Source: Thamnaconus septentrionalis (taxonomy: Eukaryota > Chordata > Actinopteri > Tetraodontiformes > Monacanthidae). Taken from it: a stretch of 64,000 nt of DNA. The stretch lies in contig CM020513.1 of assembly GCA_009823395.1 (NCBI GenBank), positions 15,886,501 through 15,950,500 on the forward strand, read 5' to 3'. This document shows, piece by piece, positions 11,301-22,729 of this stretch (the stretch's first letter is position 1; each line of letters opens with the position of its first letter). The translations under genes and the position numbers were made by a program. The notes beneath the pieces were generated by a model. That model saw only the letters and a list, made by a program, of their open reading frames with translations. It was not told where the DNA came from and did no database searches.

Positions 11301-14300
11301 TTTTAACTGTCTCCGTTTTATGACTTGGTTGTGCGGTCACTTGAGTTGAAGAGTCAATTAAAAAAATAAATAATTTTTGAAAGTACCTGGTGCCACATAT
11401 CTCTCGTATCTGTCACATATTGTCACAATAGCATGACGATAACATTTCAAGCATTGCATCAAATTCATCTTTTATTCAGTTCTCTTTTGTTAGTCTCCTT
11501 GAGGAAAATCTGCATATTCTTGGTGCGTCAGTCTGAAATCCTGCACATCATCTAAATTGCCACATGGTTTTAAAAAAGCTCTGCCTGCATGATTTTACTG
11601 ATAAAAGATTCAGTGGAGGACCCCGCAATAATACACCAACCTGTCCAGGATGTATCGCAACTTTCCGCTATTAAAGTTGGGGAAAAGTTTCAGCACTTAT
11701 ATGACCCTCACTGGGAGAGGTGATGATAAATTATGTTTGGATGGAAATTCAGTTGATTTGCTTTGGATGCGATCGTTTCAAACATTAAAAAAAAAAATCC
11801 CCTTATTAGACTCCGCAGTGAATTTTGTATGTTGGCACACATTCAGGTGCATCTTTAAGATCTAAATTAGATTTTTCTTTTTTTTCTTATTAGACTGGTA
11901 ACTAGGTCATGGAAGTGGGCCGAGCTTGGCAATGGTCAGAAGAGAAAGCGTTTATCGTGTTAGTGTAATTGCAATGTGAGAAAAGAATTGCTGGAGAATG
12001 TGACAAAAGAGGGGATGAAAAGGAGACACGCAAATGTGAGGGAATGAAGAGAGGTAGGAGAGGAAACCAATGAATTATGTATTTTCTGATGTTGTGTTTA
12101 TGTCAGTGCAAATATGTGTGTTTGCCATGGTCCCTGCCCTTAATCTCTCATGTGTTTGTTTCGGTAAATGTTTCATGTTCTCTGTGAACTGTTTCCTGAT
12201 GTCTCTTTCTTCAAGCAGAAAGCAGGAGGAACAATTTATAGAATAAAGCCCGGAGAGATGTGGTTGGGTTTGTGCAACAGACTGTAGGCCTATGGCCTGA
12301 GTTGCTCAGTGGTGCTCCATACTCCCTCTGTTGACTTGATTCACAGCACTGCCAGATTATAAAAAACAACAATAATATATTTAAAAAAAAATCCATGAAA
12401 GTTCCAGACAGTTTTTATGCCCATTGTCTAACACACAAGGGATGTGCTTAAGCAGTCATGGATTTAGAGTTCTAGTGGAGGATTCAGTTTCAAAGGAGTA
12501 GTGGTCTGCTATGTGTCATAGTGACGCAAAGGCCTGGAGGTATATAACCACAAATTGGCAAGTCTCTCACTCAAAATGTGTTTGTGTGTGTTTGTACCTC
12601 TGCATTTTGTCGAGAGGAAGAGGAGGGTACCCTCAGTGGCGTTTTTTACTTTTTTGGATGGAGCTGGGAGGAAGCTGGCTCAGACTAAGAGACCAGATGG
12701 TTTGTCTTAGTGGTGCAACCCAACCTCGGACCTTGTAGAGAGTATCATTCGTCATTTTCAACTTCATCTGCAGCCTGAGGGGGACTGCAGTTATTACTGT
12801 ATAATTTGTATGACAAATGAATTTATGTGAATTGATGGGAGCGTCGACATCCATGAGAAGAGCGACTAAGCGGTAAGAGGTGCCACTGGGATATGATCCA
12901 CATTAGAACATCTGGAGGAGGCAACAGACGCTAGTGAACAGTGGGCATCCTAAAGATCTGGTTTTTAGACTAGAGTAGCCAAACTCTGAGCAGTGGCCTG
13001 CAAGGGGGAATAATCAAGTTTATTTACCAAAGGAAGCAAAACAACTTCTAAATTCAAAATCATCGTAAAATTAATCAACTATTGCCAAAAGACAGATTTT
13101 TCTGATTATGCATCCTTTTGGAAACAGCTGCAAAACAGTTTTTTCATGGAAATTGCAAGATGGCAGGTTTAATTTGATGCAGCATGAAGGCTTGTGCATG
13201 AATTATATATATAAATATTTTATTAACCAATACTGCACTTCTGTACAAGTGGTGAAAGGAACCGTATGCCTTATCACCAATATATAATATGCAATTCATG
13301 CTGTTGGTTGACTACTGCATGTGTGGCAATGACACCACGTGAAATGAATACCATGAGGAGTTTTGGTCTTGCTTGGACTTTCTGGAAGTGTTTGCTAAGA
13401 TTTCTGTGGCGTATTTCAGATTTTCAAGTGAAGCTGCAAACTCTTAACGATGGATAATTTTGATCCAAGAAACATGTTTGGCTGCAGCATTGCATCATCT
13501 CATTTCTCAACACAAATAACTTGTTAGATTGGTCTTTAGTGCTAAGTTATGATTTTTATTGAGCTTTACTAGTACTGTAAACCATTCTTCTGGCTCTGCA
13601 GAACTAAATGTGGTAATTATAACAAATCAATCCAAAAAATTTACTCACTTTATAAATTTTTTGCTGCTTCTTGGATTTGTGCTAAAAGCCCCAGATGACG
13701 TATTAACTTCCTGTTAATCTTTATCGGGTTTTGAGTGAGGCCTGTTACTTTTGATGTCATCCTTTTGATTTGCTGTCTTGGATCACAATGAAAACCAAGC
13801 TTGTTTTTTCTATAAAAGCTCTCTAAATAAGGCCAGAGTCTGATTCCCAGTCTGGGTTTGACCAGATGCAGGTGTTGAGTTTTGGTGCTGAAACTGTGTC
13901 ACGGTCCTGGGTGGAGTTGCGTAATCGGAGATGATTTAGGATGACAAATAAGGTTGCCAAGATGGAAGATGCCGTAAACATGTAGTGTATCATCAATTTT
14001 GTAAAGCCCGACTCTGCCATTGCAGACCATAATCTACATTTACCATTCGCCCCCAGATGACTAATTCTTTGAAATAATTCTGCAAGCACCACATAATTGT
14101 TTGTGTGCACATGTTGTGTTTTGTTTGTTGAATTGTTGTCCTCTGTTTTTTTCTGGCATTGTATGTGATCTCTAGTTGTTTTTTGTGATTCACTATTATG
14201 TTTTGCATTTTGGGTCCTTGAACGTATATAATCCCTACATCTTTATATCCCAAAATAAAAGGTACTAGACGCTAAAAGCTAAAAGCTAAAAGCTGCTGTG

Positions 14301-17300
14301 GTGAAGCGCGTGTTCTTGTTCCAAGTGTACACTATGTATGAGTAGGTCTGCTGTGTCTACGGCCGTCTTTATAGTCGTGTCGCAGCCAGGCATGAACCCC
14401 TCTACCCACTCCCTCCGCCCCGCCCATCCCCCTGGAGATAGTGTTTCTACTTGGACATCTGTCTGGGATTGGCATTTGCAGATGTTGTTGACAGTTGTTG
14501 AGCTGAGAGGAAGTTCCAGCCACTCCAAAGTCCAAATGTTTCTTTTTTCATTTCCCTGTTTTGGTATTTTTTTTTCACTACCTGAAAGAAGAGGAGGTTT
14601 TCCTTTATGAATTATAGGAACCAGATTTGTGTGCCTCCTCTTTGCTCGGAGTGCTGGAAAACGTGTCTTGTGTGTATAGATTTTGGTATCCTCTCAGTGA
14701 AGGATCTTGTTTTATGGGGGACTCCAGTATTCTTTGATTACAGTTGTGTCAAAGCAAAAAAAAATCTTTAAAGACCCAAACATACACATGCACAGCAACA
14801 TGCACAACAAGCAGGTGACTCATGACATTGGATCTGGTGCACAGCTGAGTGTAACTAAGACCACCTGCGAGTGTGGGAATCGATGCCAGCCTGCACCAAA
14901 GACGTGCAAAACAAGCCGGTTCCCCGATCAGTTACTCTGGTGAGACGCTATTAGAAGAATAGCAACAGAAATCCACCTGTATTTCTGGAGCTGTAAACTA
15001 TGTTTTTCCCTCAGATGTCTCCTCATGTAAATTTACTGTATTTCTTTTAAAGCCAAAGGAGAGGAAGTGCATTTCTAAATTCTCACACAAACTCTGCCAC
15101 CGTTATTGAGTTGCAAACTTGCATTATCCCCAGTTTAACCAGAGAGCTTTGTGGTTTTGATGATGGAATCTTGCTTGTCTTTTTACATGAAGGCACTGTT
15201 GATTTTAGAGCGTCCCTCCCTTGTGTCCACTTTCTTAGTGTCCTGAATCCCTTACTTAAAGCATTAGAGCATCAAATAAAGATTTGTTTTCCATTCCCCT
15301 TTGCCTTAAGACCATGGCAGTGAGTAAAGCCTGCAAAGACCAAAGAATTTATGATACCCATGATGCTTGATGTCTCTTGAGTGCTGTGCCATAGTGTTCT
15401 AGATATGTAGCTTTTTCCAACAAGCAGCTATCAGAAAATTTCTCTTTTCAGCCACATTTAGGCAAAACATTTTAGCTATTGGTGAAACTGATATCGTCAA
15501 GTTATAATCAAGGCAAGTCCTACCACTTCTAAGGCACTTTTGTTCTCACAGAAAAGTTCCCTCAGACATTCCTTTTCAATTAGACCCTTGGCATTGATTT
15601 GCAGACTTGACCTATTTATTTTATGTTCCACAAGTGTCGAACTAAACTAGTCTTTTATTGGTGTCTTTAACATAAATGTTGTGATGCTAGCATTTGATTT
15701 GACACCGTTGATTGGCTGTAATGTCTGCTACAGAAAGACTACCCCTCACTTAACCATTACTCGGTTAAGCAAGGGGTTTTTGCAGTTTGCCCCAGAGATT
15801 AACGCAGATGAAGTAAAATTAGCTGAACAAGAGGGATTTCTCAGCACTTTCAGCATATTTACTTAATTGTGCTCAAGAATGTTTAGTTTGAACTCACAAC
15901 CTTGCAGTAATTGTGCAGAAAATTTTTTTTTTTTTTACTATGTTGAAAAGAAATTACATCCTGTGTGAGGCATTTGAACATCTTTCCATCCCAAATGATT
16001 TGTTTTTTTCTGAATCGTGCTTATTGGCCACACCGGCTCGTGGAGATGAGAGAGAGCAAGTGAGTCGTGGGACAGGATGTGAGCATGAGAAGTTCCTGTT
16101 AAATCACTGCAGGGATCTCACACGCTGTTCCAACTCGGAGTGCTTTTGTGAGCCCCTGTGCTGCTTTTCACAGCTGAGAATGCAAAATTGCTCTCAAATG
16201 GAGGTTAAGAATCGAATGAGGTTGGACAAGGGTTTACACACAAACCTCAACCGTAGCTAATCTTAAACAGCAGTAATCAGACACCAACGTTCCGTAGCGT
16301 TACGGACACATCACTTGTGGGTATGCAGTACATATATGTTTACACTCAGATGAACTCTTGCCAAAGCTGCATTTGATGATGTAGTGTGGGGTTTAGGCAG
16401 ATCTCTATACCCTAGGAGTCAGCCATGATGACATTCAAACAGCTGCCTGTGTCTGTGGTTTCTTGCTGTCCTCATAAAGCTGACTGATGAACATGCTTTG
16501 CACAGATTTATCTGTTTGGGACGACATTTTGAGGAGTCTGCTCATTTAGTTTTGCCAGAGGGTGGTTTGCTCTGCTTTGACCAAGTCAGGCCATTTGTTC
16601 TTTTCCCCTCAGTTTTTATGCTAAGCTAAGCTCACTCATAATTTGGCACAGAAACACAGAAAGTATTGCTAAACCTGCTGTGCTCTTCCTGATCTGAAAC
16701 ACTGCAAAGAAAACAAAAAACAAAAACTTGTAACATTTCCCAACGTTATGTGTGCTTACCTCTTTCGTCAAGGATCAGGAATGTTTTATTCGTCAGAGCC
16801 TGTGATTCACTTGACCCATATATTGACCAAACTTTTAAGAGGCAAGCTTGCTCAGGACTGAATCAGTGTCTTATTGTTGAATCGTCTGGTGGGAATGAAC
16901 GAGTGAGTAAGACTCAGTTTTAAGTAATAGCCACTATGAGTTGATCAAACCTGACACTGTGGTTAATGAGGTGGTAGGAACCTCTTATTGATGTCTGAGA
17001 TGAGGCATTCTTGTGGTAAGGCTGTATACTAACCCTTCTTGTGCTCATTAAAATGTACATCTTATTACAAAAGCATCGCGTTTTAGCAGAAGGCCATGGG
17101 GAACTCTTTGATTTCCAGACAGAAAAATAGTTTCAGATTAATCTGCAGGATGTGCTTCACTGGGCGGCCGGGACAAAGGGAAGCTTCTTTCACTGAAAGC
17201 ACACACGATTTGGTAACATGGAACAAGACACATGAGACCGTCTTGGTGGTCAGTGCAAGAATTGCAGAAATGCGGGAACTTCTTCAGCTGAAATGAATAT

Positions 17301-20300
17301 GATCAAACTCCAGGCTGAGTAAATATGTCCCTCCTTTCTTCTGCGCGTGTTGACAAGATGATTATGTTCATTTGCGTCTGTCCTCACATGGGAGTTATCT
17401 GAATTAATAGCAATGTTTTGCTAATTCTACAGCATGCGTGTGACCTCTGACAAACCACACACACAAAACTGGGTTTGTGTTGTTTGTTGTATTAGAAGCT
17501 ACACAGTTGAGCCTCAACAAACTGTTGTTACGAGACTCAGGCAGCAGAGCTTTTTTTAAGTGACTGAGCCAAAAGTCCCATTTGTAAAGAGAGTGAAGGG
17601 AGGGATGAGAATCTTTGACAGCTGTAGAATGAAACTTGAAATGACATCACAGAGATAAGCCCTTCCCTGCTGAGACTAATTGGGATGCTTGTGTGACGGC
17701 GTGTACACACCAACGACTGTAATCGCAAAAGAACATCAAGAGCAGATTGTTCATAAATCAAAGTAGCTAAACATGAGTTTTATTTGGGGTTGGTTTCCAT
17801 TGTTGCACACTGCCGTTGAGCGATATTTTTGTTTCTATCTCACAAGACACCTCCATAATAAACGACCAAAAAAATGATGAAAATCTAAAGTTTATAGGGA
17901 TGAGTTTGGATTTCACAACATTGAACAAAGGGTTTTTGGTCTCCCAGAACAAATGACTGTTTCCGAGCACACACTTTGGGTTTGTTGGCGAACTGCCCCC
18001 CCTCCATTGGCTCTACAATAATGGGAAATAAAGTGGGCTAGTAATGGTGATACGTGTCAGCCTGAAGATATTGTCTGTTTAGGCATTACCCAGTTTTATT
18101 TACCGGTATTGACCCCTCTGCAAAACCTCCGGACCTGCAGTTTAGCTTATTGTTTAATATTTATTGCTGACTACAGCTCGCTGCAGCTGTGAAGGCAGGC
18201 GGGGGTTTACTGTGACTGACCTTTCTCCACCGCCTTCTTTGTCCCCAGGTGCTGCGCGGGGCTCAGCTCATCGCAGTGGCGTCAGCTGACAGCGGGGCCG
18301 CAGCCGTCGAGGGCTCCGCCCTTCCTCCCGACATCCAAGTGCAGTACGTCCAGCTCGCCCCCGTCACAGATCACACAGCTGCAGTCCAGGTAAAGCGCCG
18401 CAGTCACATGCCCCCCAAAAATGAACTTCTTCCAGGCACGTATACAAACAGATTACGTGCGAGCATTCCGCGAGCGAGCGTATACAGCTTTCATCTGAGG
18501 CAAAACAGACCCCGGCGTAAATTTGAATCAGATGCACCACAAGTGCATTAAGGTCTCGGCCGATCTGTGAGATTTGGTTTCCCGCCTTTGTTCCTCCGCT
18601 TTATGTCTGTGCAGACCAGTAATCAGTCAAAGTTATTGTCAATCCTGCTACTTGTACAAGACGTACAGAGGATGTAGATCTCAGACACTTCTCTGACATC
18701 TACGGTGTGGAGGAAGGACAAAATTAGAAGTATAAAGCACTGCGACGTATGAAATTAGTACTTCAGTGATGCCGTTGCTCTGTTGCATGCCTTCACTGTG
18801 CCCACTGAAAAGAACAACTAAGATCCCTGCTTGAGAAAAGTAAATCTCATTCGTTCATGTGCCAACGTTGTTCTAAAATAATATTTGATGGTACTGTTGC
18901 CTCTGTGATAGATTCTTCAGCTTCCAGGGGTTCAAAAGAAAGCTTTTTATGTTTCTAGAATAGCTACTAGTTTGGGGAATTTATCAACGTCGTCTTTTGA
19001 ACTGTACTTAAATAAAGTAAAAGAAAAAATAATGCTGGCTCCCGGAGCCAAAGATTCAGCTCATTGAGTTTGAGTCCTTTAAATAATGAAGTGAAAAGTA
19101 TCCTCAAATGTTTTATTCACTTTACAGTTGGACTAAAGTGCAGTTAACAGCACAATTAAGTACTTTACCTCCCGTTTCCACATTTTTTTCTCTTTAACAT
19201 TAACCCGAAAAGCACTTTGGTCTCTGCCATGACGAGGAAGCTGTGACAAAAAAGTCATCTTTAAGTGGAGTGGATTAGGTCTTCTGACGAGAGGAGCGGC
19301 TGTTAATGGATGTGACTTAAAGCCCTCGACGACTGAGCCCGTTGAGCGGCGGCCACATGTGGGATCATAACGCACACATGACTGCGCCCTTTTGAAGTGG
19401 TCACTTGGACTCCTGCAGGGCAATAAACCAGCAGCGCTTCTCTGTGCTTCTCTCTCAAAATCAGACGTGTTCTTGCGCTCCTTTCTTTCACCTTGCACTA
19501 AAACTGCAGCCGGGTCTGATTGTTATTCAGGCACAAGCTGAGGCTCTTTATGTGGCTGGTGACTGTTTCAAATGCCACCGCGGCCCTAGTGTACGTCCCC
19601 TGCTGGCTTTATACTGCCTCTATGCAAACGCACACGCTCAGCTTTTCTTCATCTCCTCATTAAACTGTTGGCCCCCGCTCAAACTTTCTTTGTCAGTGTG
19701 CTGTCTGGATGTGTTTGATGAGCTGCTTGCTTGCTCCACCGCACACAGAAAAGTTAAAGCGCCATATATTGCAACATTGATCAGCTCAACAGCCTTGGTC
19801 CAAATAGACCTGTCTTCTTTGTCTGTATGTATATTGTACTCATGATGAGAGATGTGTATTAGATGCTGTGGATTATGCACACATAGTATAAATGTGTTTG
19901 ATGTGAGAATATTGATTCTCATTGACCATAGATAACACTTAAAATTTTCCATTCAAATCTATGGAAGTACTTTAGGTACTGTTGTTTTATTATTTTATTG
20001 GTTTTGAAATTTATTTTCATTACATTTATATTTATCCAAACGTGCCAATTTTCCAAAGTCGATTATTTAACCCTTGAAAGGCCTTAAACTACCATTGTCT
20101 TTCTATAGTGCAAATTATGGTGGAACAAAGGAAAGCAGTGTTCAGCTGCTGTTTTAGAAACAACCTTGGTATCGTAAAATATCACTGTGTTAAGTAGCAC
20201 TTATGGGATTTTAGGCACGCACTCTCAGGGTGGCACAGTGCAGGTTATTATCACAGTTGGGTTTTTACGTCCTTTAGTATAAACAGTGCTGACTTCTAGT

Positions 20301-21724
20301 TCAAGGTTCAGACGAAGGGTAGTGCTGTACGTTCCCCTGCTTTTTTCCTTCTCAAACATGTTGAATCTAGAGAGACCCTCTCATCTGCTTCCAAACATGT
20401 GGGAGCATTTAAACAAGGTCCTGAAAAATTACTCAGGCTTTTGTATTTATTTATCTCTGCATTTTTCCCTCCTCTTTTATGTGATAGTTTCCATTACACA
20501 ATGTAGATGGAGTCGGGGATAACACACTGCGTTCATTTTGCATTCTGCAGAGGCATTTCCTCAAGTTGGTGAGAACATGCGACCTATAACGTTGCCAAAA
20601 TGAGCCTCAATTAGCTTTAATTAGGCCGGTGTTGTAATTGCATCAGCATCCATCGTCTTCTCGCTGCCTTTGCTATAGGAGCACCAGTCATCCAGTCCTG
20701 TGACAGTTTGCGGTCACTTTCTCAGGATGGACACGAGGCCTCTCGAGATGCAGAAGCCAAACATTTCCATTGGCTCCTGGTTCCTGGTGGCAGGCTGCAG
20801 TATCGCTCCTAAATTGCAGCTTCGAGCTTTGTTGGATGAAAGGTGCAAAATAGCTGCACTTGAATCCCGGATCCTCAGGCTCAAACTTCTCGTCAGTCCT
20901 TTTCAGTGCTGGAGACAAAAGCACGCAAATCCATACGTATTGTACTTGGAGTCCTTTGCCGTCGAGCCGCGTTGTTGTTACACCGCACTGCTGCGCTGCA
21001 GCTGTTGCCGAGTGGAGACGGTCGTCTAGTGACAGCACGCTGGACGGGATGGAGGATTAAAAGCTGCAGGTGCGCTCGGGGGAACCTTGGGTGTGTTTTC
21101 GAGGAAAGAGTGAGTCACTCATGATGGTCATCATCCAGGACTGACTCATAAACCCCCTTAGCCCCCTTATTTCTAAGGCTTTTTTTTTTCTTTCTTTGGG
21201 TAATCTGCTCAGTACTCGACTGTCCAGCACAGAGGCAGCCAGTAAGTTTGGAAAAAACAAAAAAACCAAACCCCACCTCCTGTCAGCTCTCTCTTCACCC
21301 ATTACTTTGCTTTATTTCTTCCGCTCTCAGACCTCTGTCTTTTTGAGTTATTGCTTCAGTAACCTCTGCGTTCATACATTTCCTTCCGTCTACCTTTGGT
21401 CCATTCGCTGCGGTTGGCCAAAGCAATGTCACGGCTGCGAACGCCACCGTGAATCCTGGCGCTTCATCAGAGAAGCAGCTTCACCTGCTCGCAACAGAGA
21501 GCAGATGCTGCGTAACAGGGCGCGTGTCTTTACGGTGGCGGAGCGCCGCTTTTCTCTTTTCTCTTTTCTCACTTGAACTTGTCGTTTCTTTCGACCCCCA
21601 GGCTGCTGAGCTGGCGCCGGCCCTGCAGACAGACGGCGTGATTGACGTGAAGGAGGCCATCCAGGGGGCCATCCAAGGAGAGAACGGCGAAGTGGTTCAG
21701 ATCGTCTCGTCCGTGGCCACTTGA
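868..21724 (+). CDS. banp: banp (BEN-domain nuclear protein), 3' half, six exons
   Basis: Spliced coding sequence join(868-1026, 3069-3190, 5080-5151, 6596-6640, 18249-18389, 21602-21724), 5' partial because upstream exons lie before the window. It gives 219 complete codons plus the last two bases of a split Cys codon. The product matches the C-terminal half of vertebrate BANP/SMAR1: the end of the BEN domain (ESDWYRIKQSIDSKCRTAWR), then a Gln/Val/Ile-rich tail with the family phrases GEDGQVQV, LHIAQVPQGE, VQITQDSE, GQDGQ and VQYVQLAP. BANP is a nuclear protein that binds CGCG-containing promoter elements through its BEN domain and activates CpG-island genes; it was first described as a matrix-attachment-region binder and p53 partner. 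Intron phases in order are 1, 0, 0, 0, 0, and every junction keeps the frame. All introns are GT-AG except the third, which is GC-AG. The C-terminus (ending VVQIVSSVAT) differs from the human form I know. The human segment between GQDGQ and VLQGAQ was not found as an exon here. Confidence 0.95.
1229..1290 (-). repeat. interspersed retroposon tail fragment
   Basis: An ATA/AAT-rich start followed by tttataaggcgcctttcaag and gcactcaaggtcaccg, a motif order seen in the reverse complement of fish non-LTR retroposon tails. Short and diverged; the family is not assigned. Confidence 0.45.
2277..2355. repeat. (CA)n microsatellite
   Basis: About 39 uninterrupted CA units, preceded by a short CT run. 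It creates artificial Thr-His and Val-Cys reading frames on both strands. Confidence 0.98.
3069..3190 (+). CDS. banp: banp exon, linker after the BEN domain
   Basis: The acceptor is gatcttgtgcag and the donor is CAAGTG|gtgagt. The two leading bases complete GCT (Ala) with the G from the previous exon; 40 codons follow, ending in phase 0. The first half is acidic and Ala-rich (ADEGAADEAPSIDAA). The second half is Gln-rich and matches the family (LHYTLNQQVQFHRIGEDGQV; human BANP has LHYALANAQQVQIHQIGEDGQ). Position and phase fit the same transcript as the BEN-domain exon. Confidence 0.95.
3191..5079 (+). other. banp: banp intron
   Basis: A 1.9 kb GT-AG intron. At 3510-3548 there is an imperfect direct repeat of gatgcatcctgggag / gatgcatgatgggaag. 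No coding signal was seen. Confidence 0.8.
5080..5151 (+). CDS. banp: banp exon followed by a GC splice donor
   Basis: The acceptor is atgtgaccctcag. The exon is 72 nt, 24 codons in phase 0: IPQGQLHIAQVPQGEEVQIT, then QDSE. The homologous human stretch continues SE-GN across the junction, which fixes the exon end at GAG (5151). The intron therefore starts with gcaagt, a GC donor that otherwise fits the donor consensus. The only nearby GT (at 5148) would remove Ser-Glu and break the frame into the next exon. Confidence 0.93.
5677..5880. mobile_element. Tc1/mariner-type MITE
   Basis: A roughly 200 bp element with inverted ends: left ccagtcaaaagtctggaaac, right gtgtgtccaaacttttgact. The inner parts echo each other too (tctcattctcatgactatt near the left; catgcatgagaagg near the right). 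These termini match the well-known fish Tc1-like element whose ends read ggtgtgtccaaacttttg. There is no transposase, so it is a non-autonomous, internally deleted copy. Confidence 0.8.
5968..5988. repeat. T21 homopolymer
   Basis: Twenty-one consecutive T bases inside the GC-AG intron, read directly. It is not adjacent to the acceptor used. Confidence 0.95.
6148..6172. repeat. perfect 12-bp inverted repeat (palindrome)
   Basis: Arms ccgcttggaagg and ccttccaagcgg with a single central base. The match is perfect over 24 bases with seven G:C pairs per arm. It could act as a cruciform or a binding site for a symmetric dimeric protein. The flanks extend no further symmetry. Confidence 0.9.
6596..6640 (+). 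CDS. banp: banp 45-nt microexon
   Basis: A strong pyrimidine tract and acceptor (ttttttcctttttag) lead into 15 codons, GNFQIHQVHVGQDGQ, then the donor CAG|gtaagg. Both ends are in phase 0, so the exon could be skipped without a frameshift. Human BANP has GNLQIHHVGQDGQ here, so the fish copy carries a two-residue insertion (Val-His). It continues the beta-like alternating Gln/hydrophobic C-terminal region. Confidence 0.93.
8990..9080. repeat. AAGAAGCTT/CTTAAGAAG-rich repeat-like stretch
   Basis: Contains caagaagcttctttcagacc, ccttcttaagaagcc and cctaagaagctttttcagca. These are repeated half-palindromes around AAGCTT and CTTAAG. The style resembles termini of fish DNA-transposon fragments, but I cannot name a family. 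Confidence 0.35.
9227..9307. repeat. 27-bp tandem repeat, three copies
   Basis: Three adjacent 27-bp units at 9227-9253, 9254-9280 and 9281-9307. They share gaagcc-tcgttttgcacgagcc-tag with a few substitutions each, and a shifted partial fourth copy follows to about 9330. Because 27 is divisible by three, the plus-strand open frame at 9157-9354 reads nine-residue repeats (SRVLHEPIG, SLVVHEPVG, GLVLHQLIA). Confidence 0.85.
14271..14294. repeat. (GCTAAAA)n heptanucleotide repeat
   Basis: Three perfect GCTAAAA units and a trailing GCT, read directly. Confidence 0.9.
18249..18389 (+). CDS. banp: banp exon, Gln/Val-rich C-terminal region
   Basis: The acceptor is cttctttgtccccag and the donor is GTCCAG|gtaaag. 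It has 47 codons, phase 0 at both ends. The peptide starts VLRGAQLIAVASADSGAAAV and ends with DIQVQYVQLAPVTDHTAAVQ, nearly identical to human BANP (VLQGAQLIAVASSD and VQYVQLAPVSDHTAGAQ). It lies 11.6 kb after the microexon. The exon is more GC-rich than the surrounding intron. Confidence 0.95.
18390..21601 (+). other. banp: banp last intron
   Basis: A 3.2 kb GT-AG intron. It is patchily GC-rich, notably at 19300-19700 and 20690-21060, where open frames overlap on both strands. No exon with family support lies between the flanking exons, whose peptides abut in the human protein. Confidence 0.75.
21602..21724 (+). CDS. banp: banp terminal coding exon with stop
   Basis: The acceptor is gtttctttcgacccccag. 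Forty codons follow and then TGA at 21722-21724. The peptide begins AAELAPALQTDGVIDVKEAI and ends VVQIVSSVAT. It contains an AIQGAIQG near-repeat. Human BANP has AEALQPTLQ at the matching start and then a different tail (ending in HGAIQIQ), so the last 25 or so residues look fish-specific or belong to an alternative isoform. Codon use is GC-rich like the previous exon. Confidence 0.92.
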   Translation, partial: AAELAPALQTDGVIDVKEAIQGAIQGENGEVVQIVSSVAT

Positions 21725-22595
21725 ACGCCCCATCGGCTTTCAGACAGACCTGAAGCTCCTGACGGCGGCTCGATCCAACACGTCAGGCTGGTCGGCACAT
21801 TGCATAGAGTCGGACAAGCGATCTCGTCTGGGACCTGTTTCTGTTTGTTTGTTTTTGTTGTTATTTTCAATTTCCGGAGGATACTGATAAAAACGACAGA
21901 AAAGTATTGTTTTCTGTTTTTTCCCTTTTCCCGTTTTTCCTAACGAGCCAGATGTGGAACTGAAGAAGCATTCACGAAAATCTGAAGAGACTCTGACACT
22001 TACCCAAAAATCCACTGACATCTTTGAGGTGGTTTTCATCACGGGCGAGACTCGAACCCACAACAACCAGAAAACAAAGTGGGATTATTGTCTGTCCAGA
22101 GAGAGGAAGCTGCTTCTTCTGACCTGCCTCCCTCCCCCCGAGCGACACTCGAGCTCACAACTTGTTTACGTCAACCATGTAACAGAAAAAGAAAGAAGAA
22201 GAAAAAGAAGTGGAGCTGCAAGTGAAACCATGTTTGCCGGACCGGTCAGGGTTCGTGAAACCCTGGAATGACTGGTCACAACAACTCTGCTCTGTCTCGT
22301 CTCTCGTAGTCACGTGTTCCAGTGAGAAGCTGAGAACAGCGACGCTCAGTTGTGTCTCCTGTTGCTCCTCGTGACGGCGGCTCATACATACTGTATAGCT
22401 CAGCGCTGAACTCTGCCTTGCTTCTCTTCGCTCAGTTTTTTTTTTTTTTTACTTTGCTTTAGCTGAATTTATTTAGTCATGTTGTTACATGCACAGGGAA
22501 GTGTAGAATGTACAAATGGCTTGTAGGAAAACCAAGGAAGTCTTGAAGCTGTTTGCCCCCCCCCTCCCCGCCACCACCCTTTCGCTGTGAATGCG

Positions 22596-22601
22596 AATAA
22601 A
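22596..22601 (+). other. banp: polyadenylation signal AATAAA, proximal
   Basis: A canonical AATAAA hexamer 870 bp after the banp stop, followed within 30 bp by a GT/T-rich stretch (gttctgtggttg) that fits a downstream cleavage element. Confidence 0.6.
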
Positions 22602-22723
22602 ACACGTTCTGTGGTTGACACACAAGTAATGCATTTATTTTTTTTTGTTACTTCTGTATTTTTCAAATGAAATGTGGTTTTCAGAATCATGAAGAAGACT
22701 TGCTTTTGCTTTCATCCCCTACA

Positions 22724-22729
22724 AATAAA
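22724..22729 (+). other. banp: polyadenylation signal AATAAA, distal
   Basis: A second AATAAA, 128 bp after the first and followed by a T-rich stretch near 22765-22805. It would give an alternative slightly longer 3' UTR. Confidence 0.45.

Larger units (their letters stand above)
6641..18248 (+). other. banp: banp 11.6-kb intron
   Basis: The largest intron seen, GT-AG. It holds a short CA run (7570-7584), an AAGAAGCTT-rich stretch (8990-9080), a 27-bp tandem repeat (9227-9307) and a heptanucleotide repeat (14271-14294). The human exon encoding LLEATRIPCLL lies between the flanking exons in human, but I did not recognise it here. The many open frames of 60-150 codons show no family match. Confidence 0.75.

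Noticed and set aside
11634..11665. Short string acctgtccaggatgtatcgc resembling the L2-type retroposon tail
   Set aside because: Only about 20 bases match and the rest of the tail is absent.
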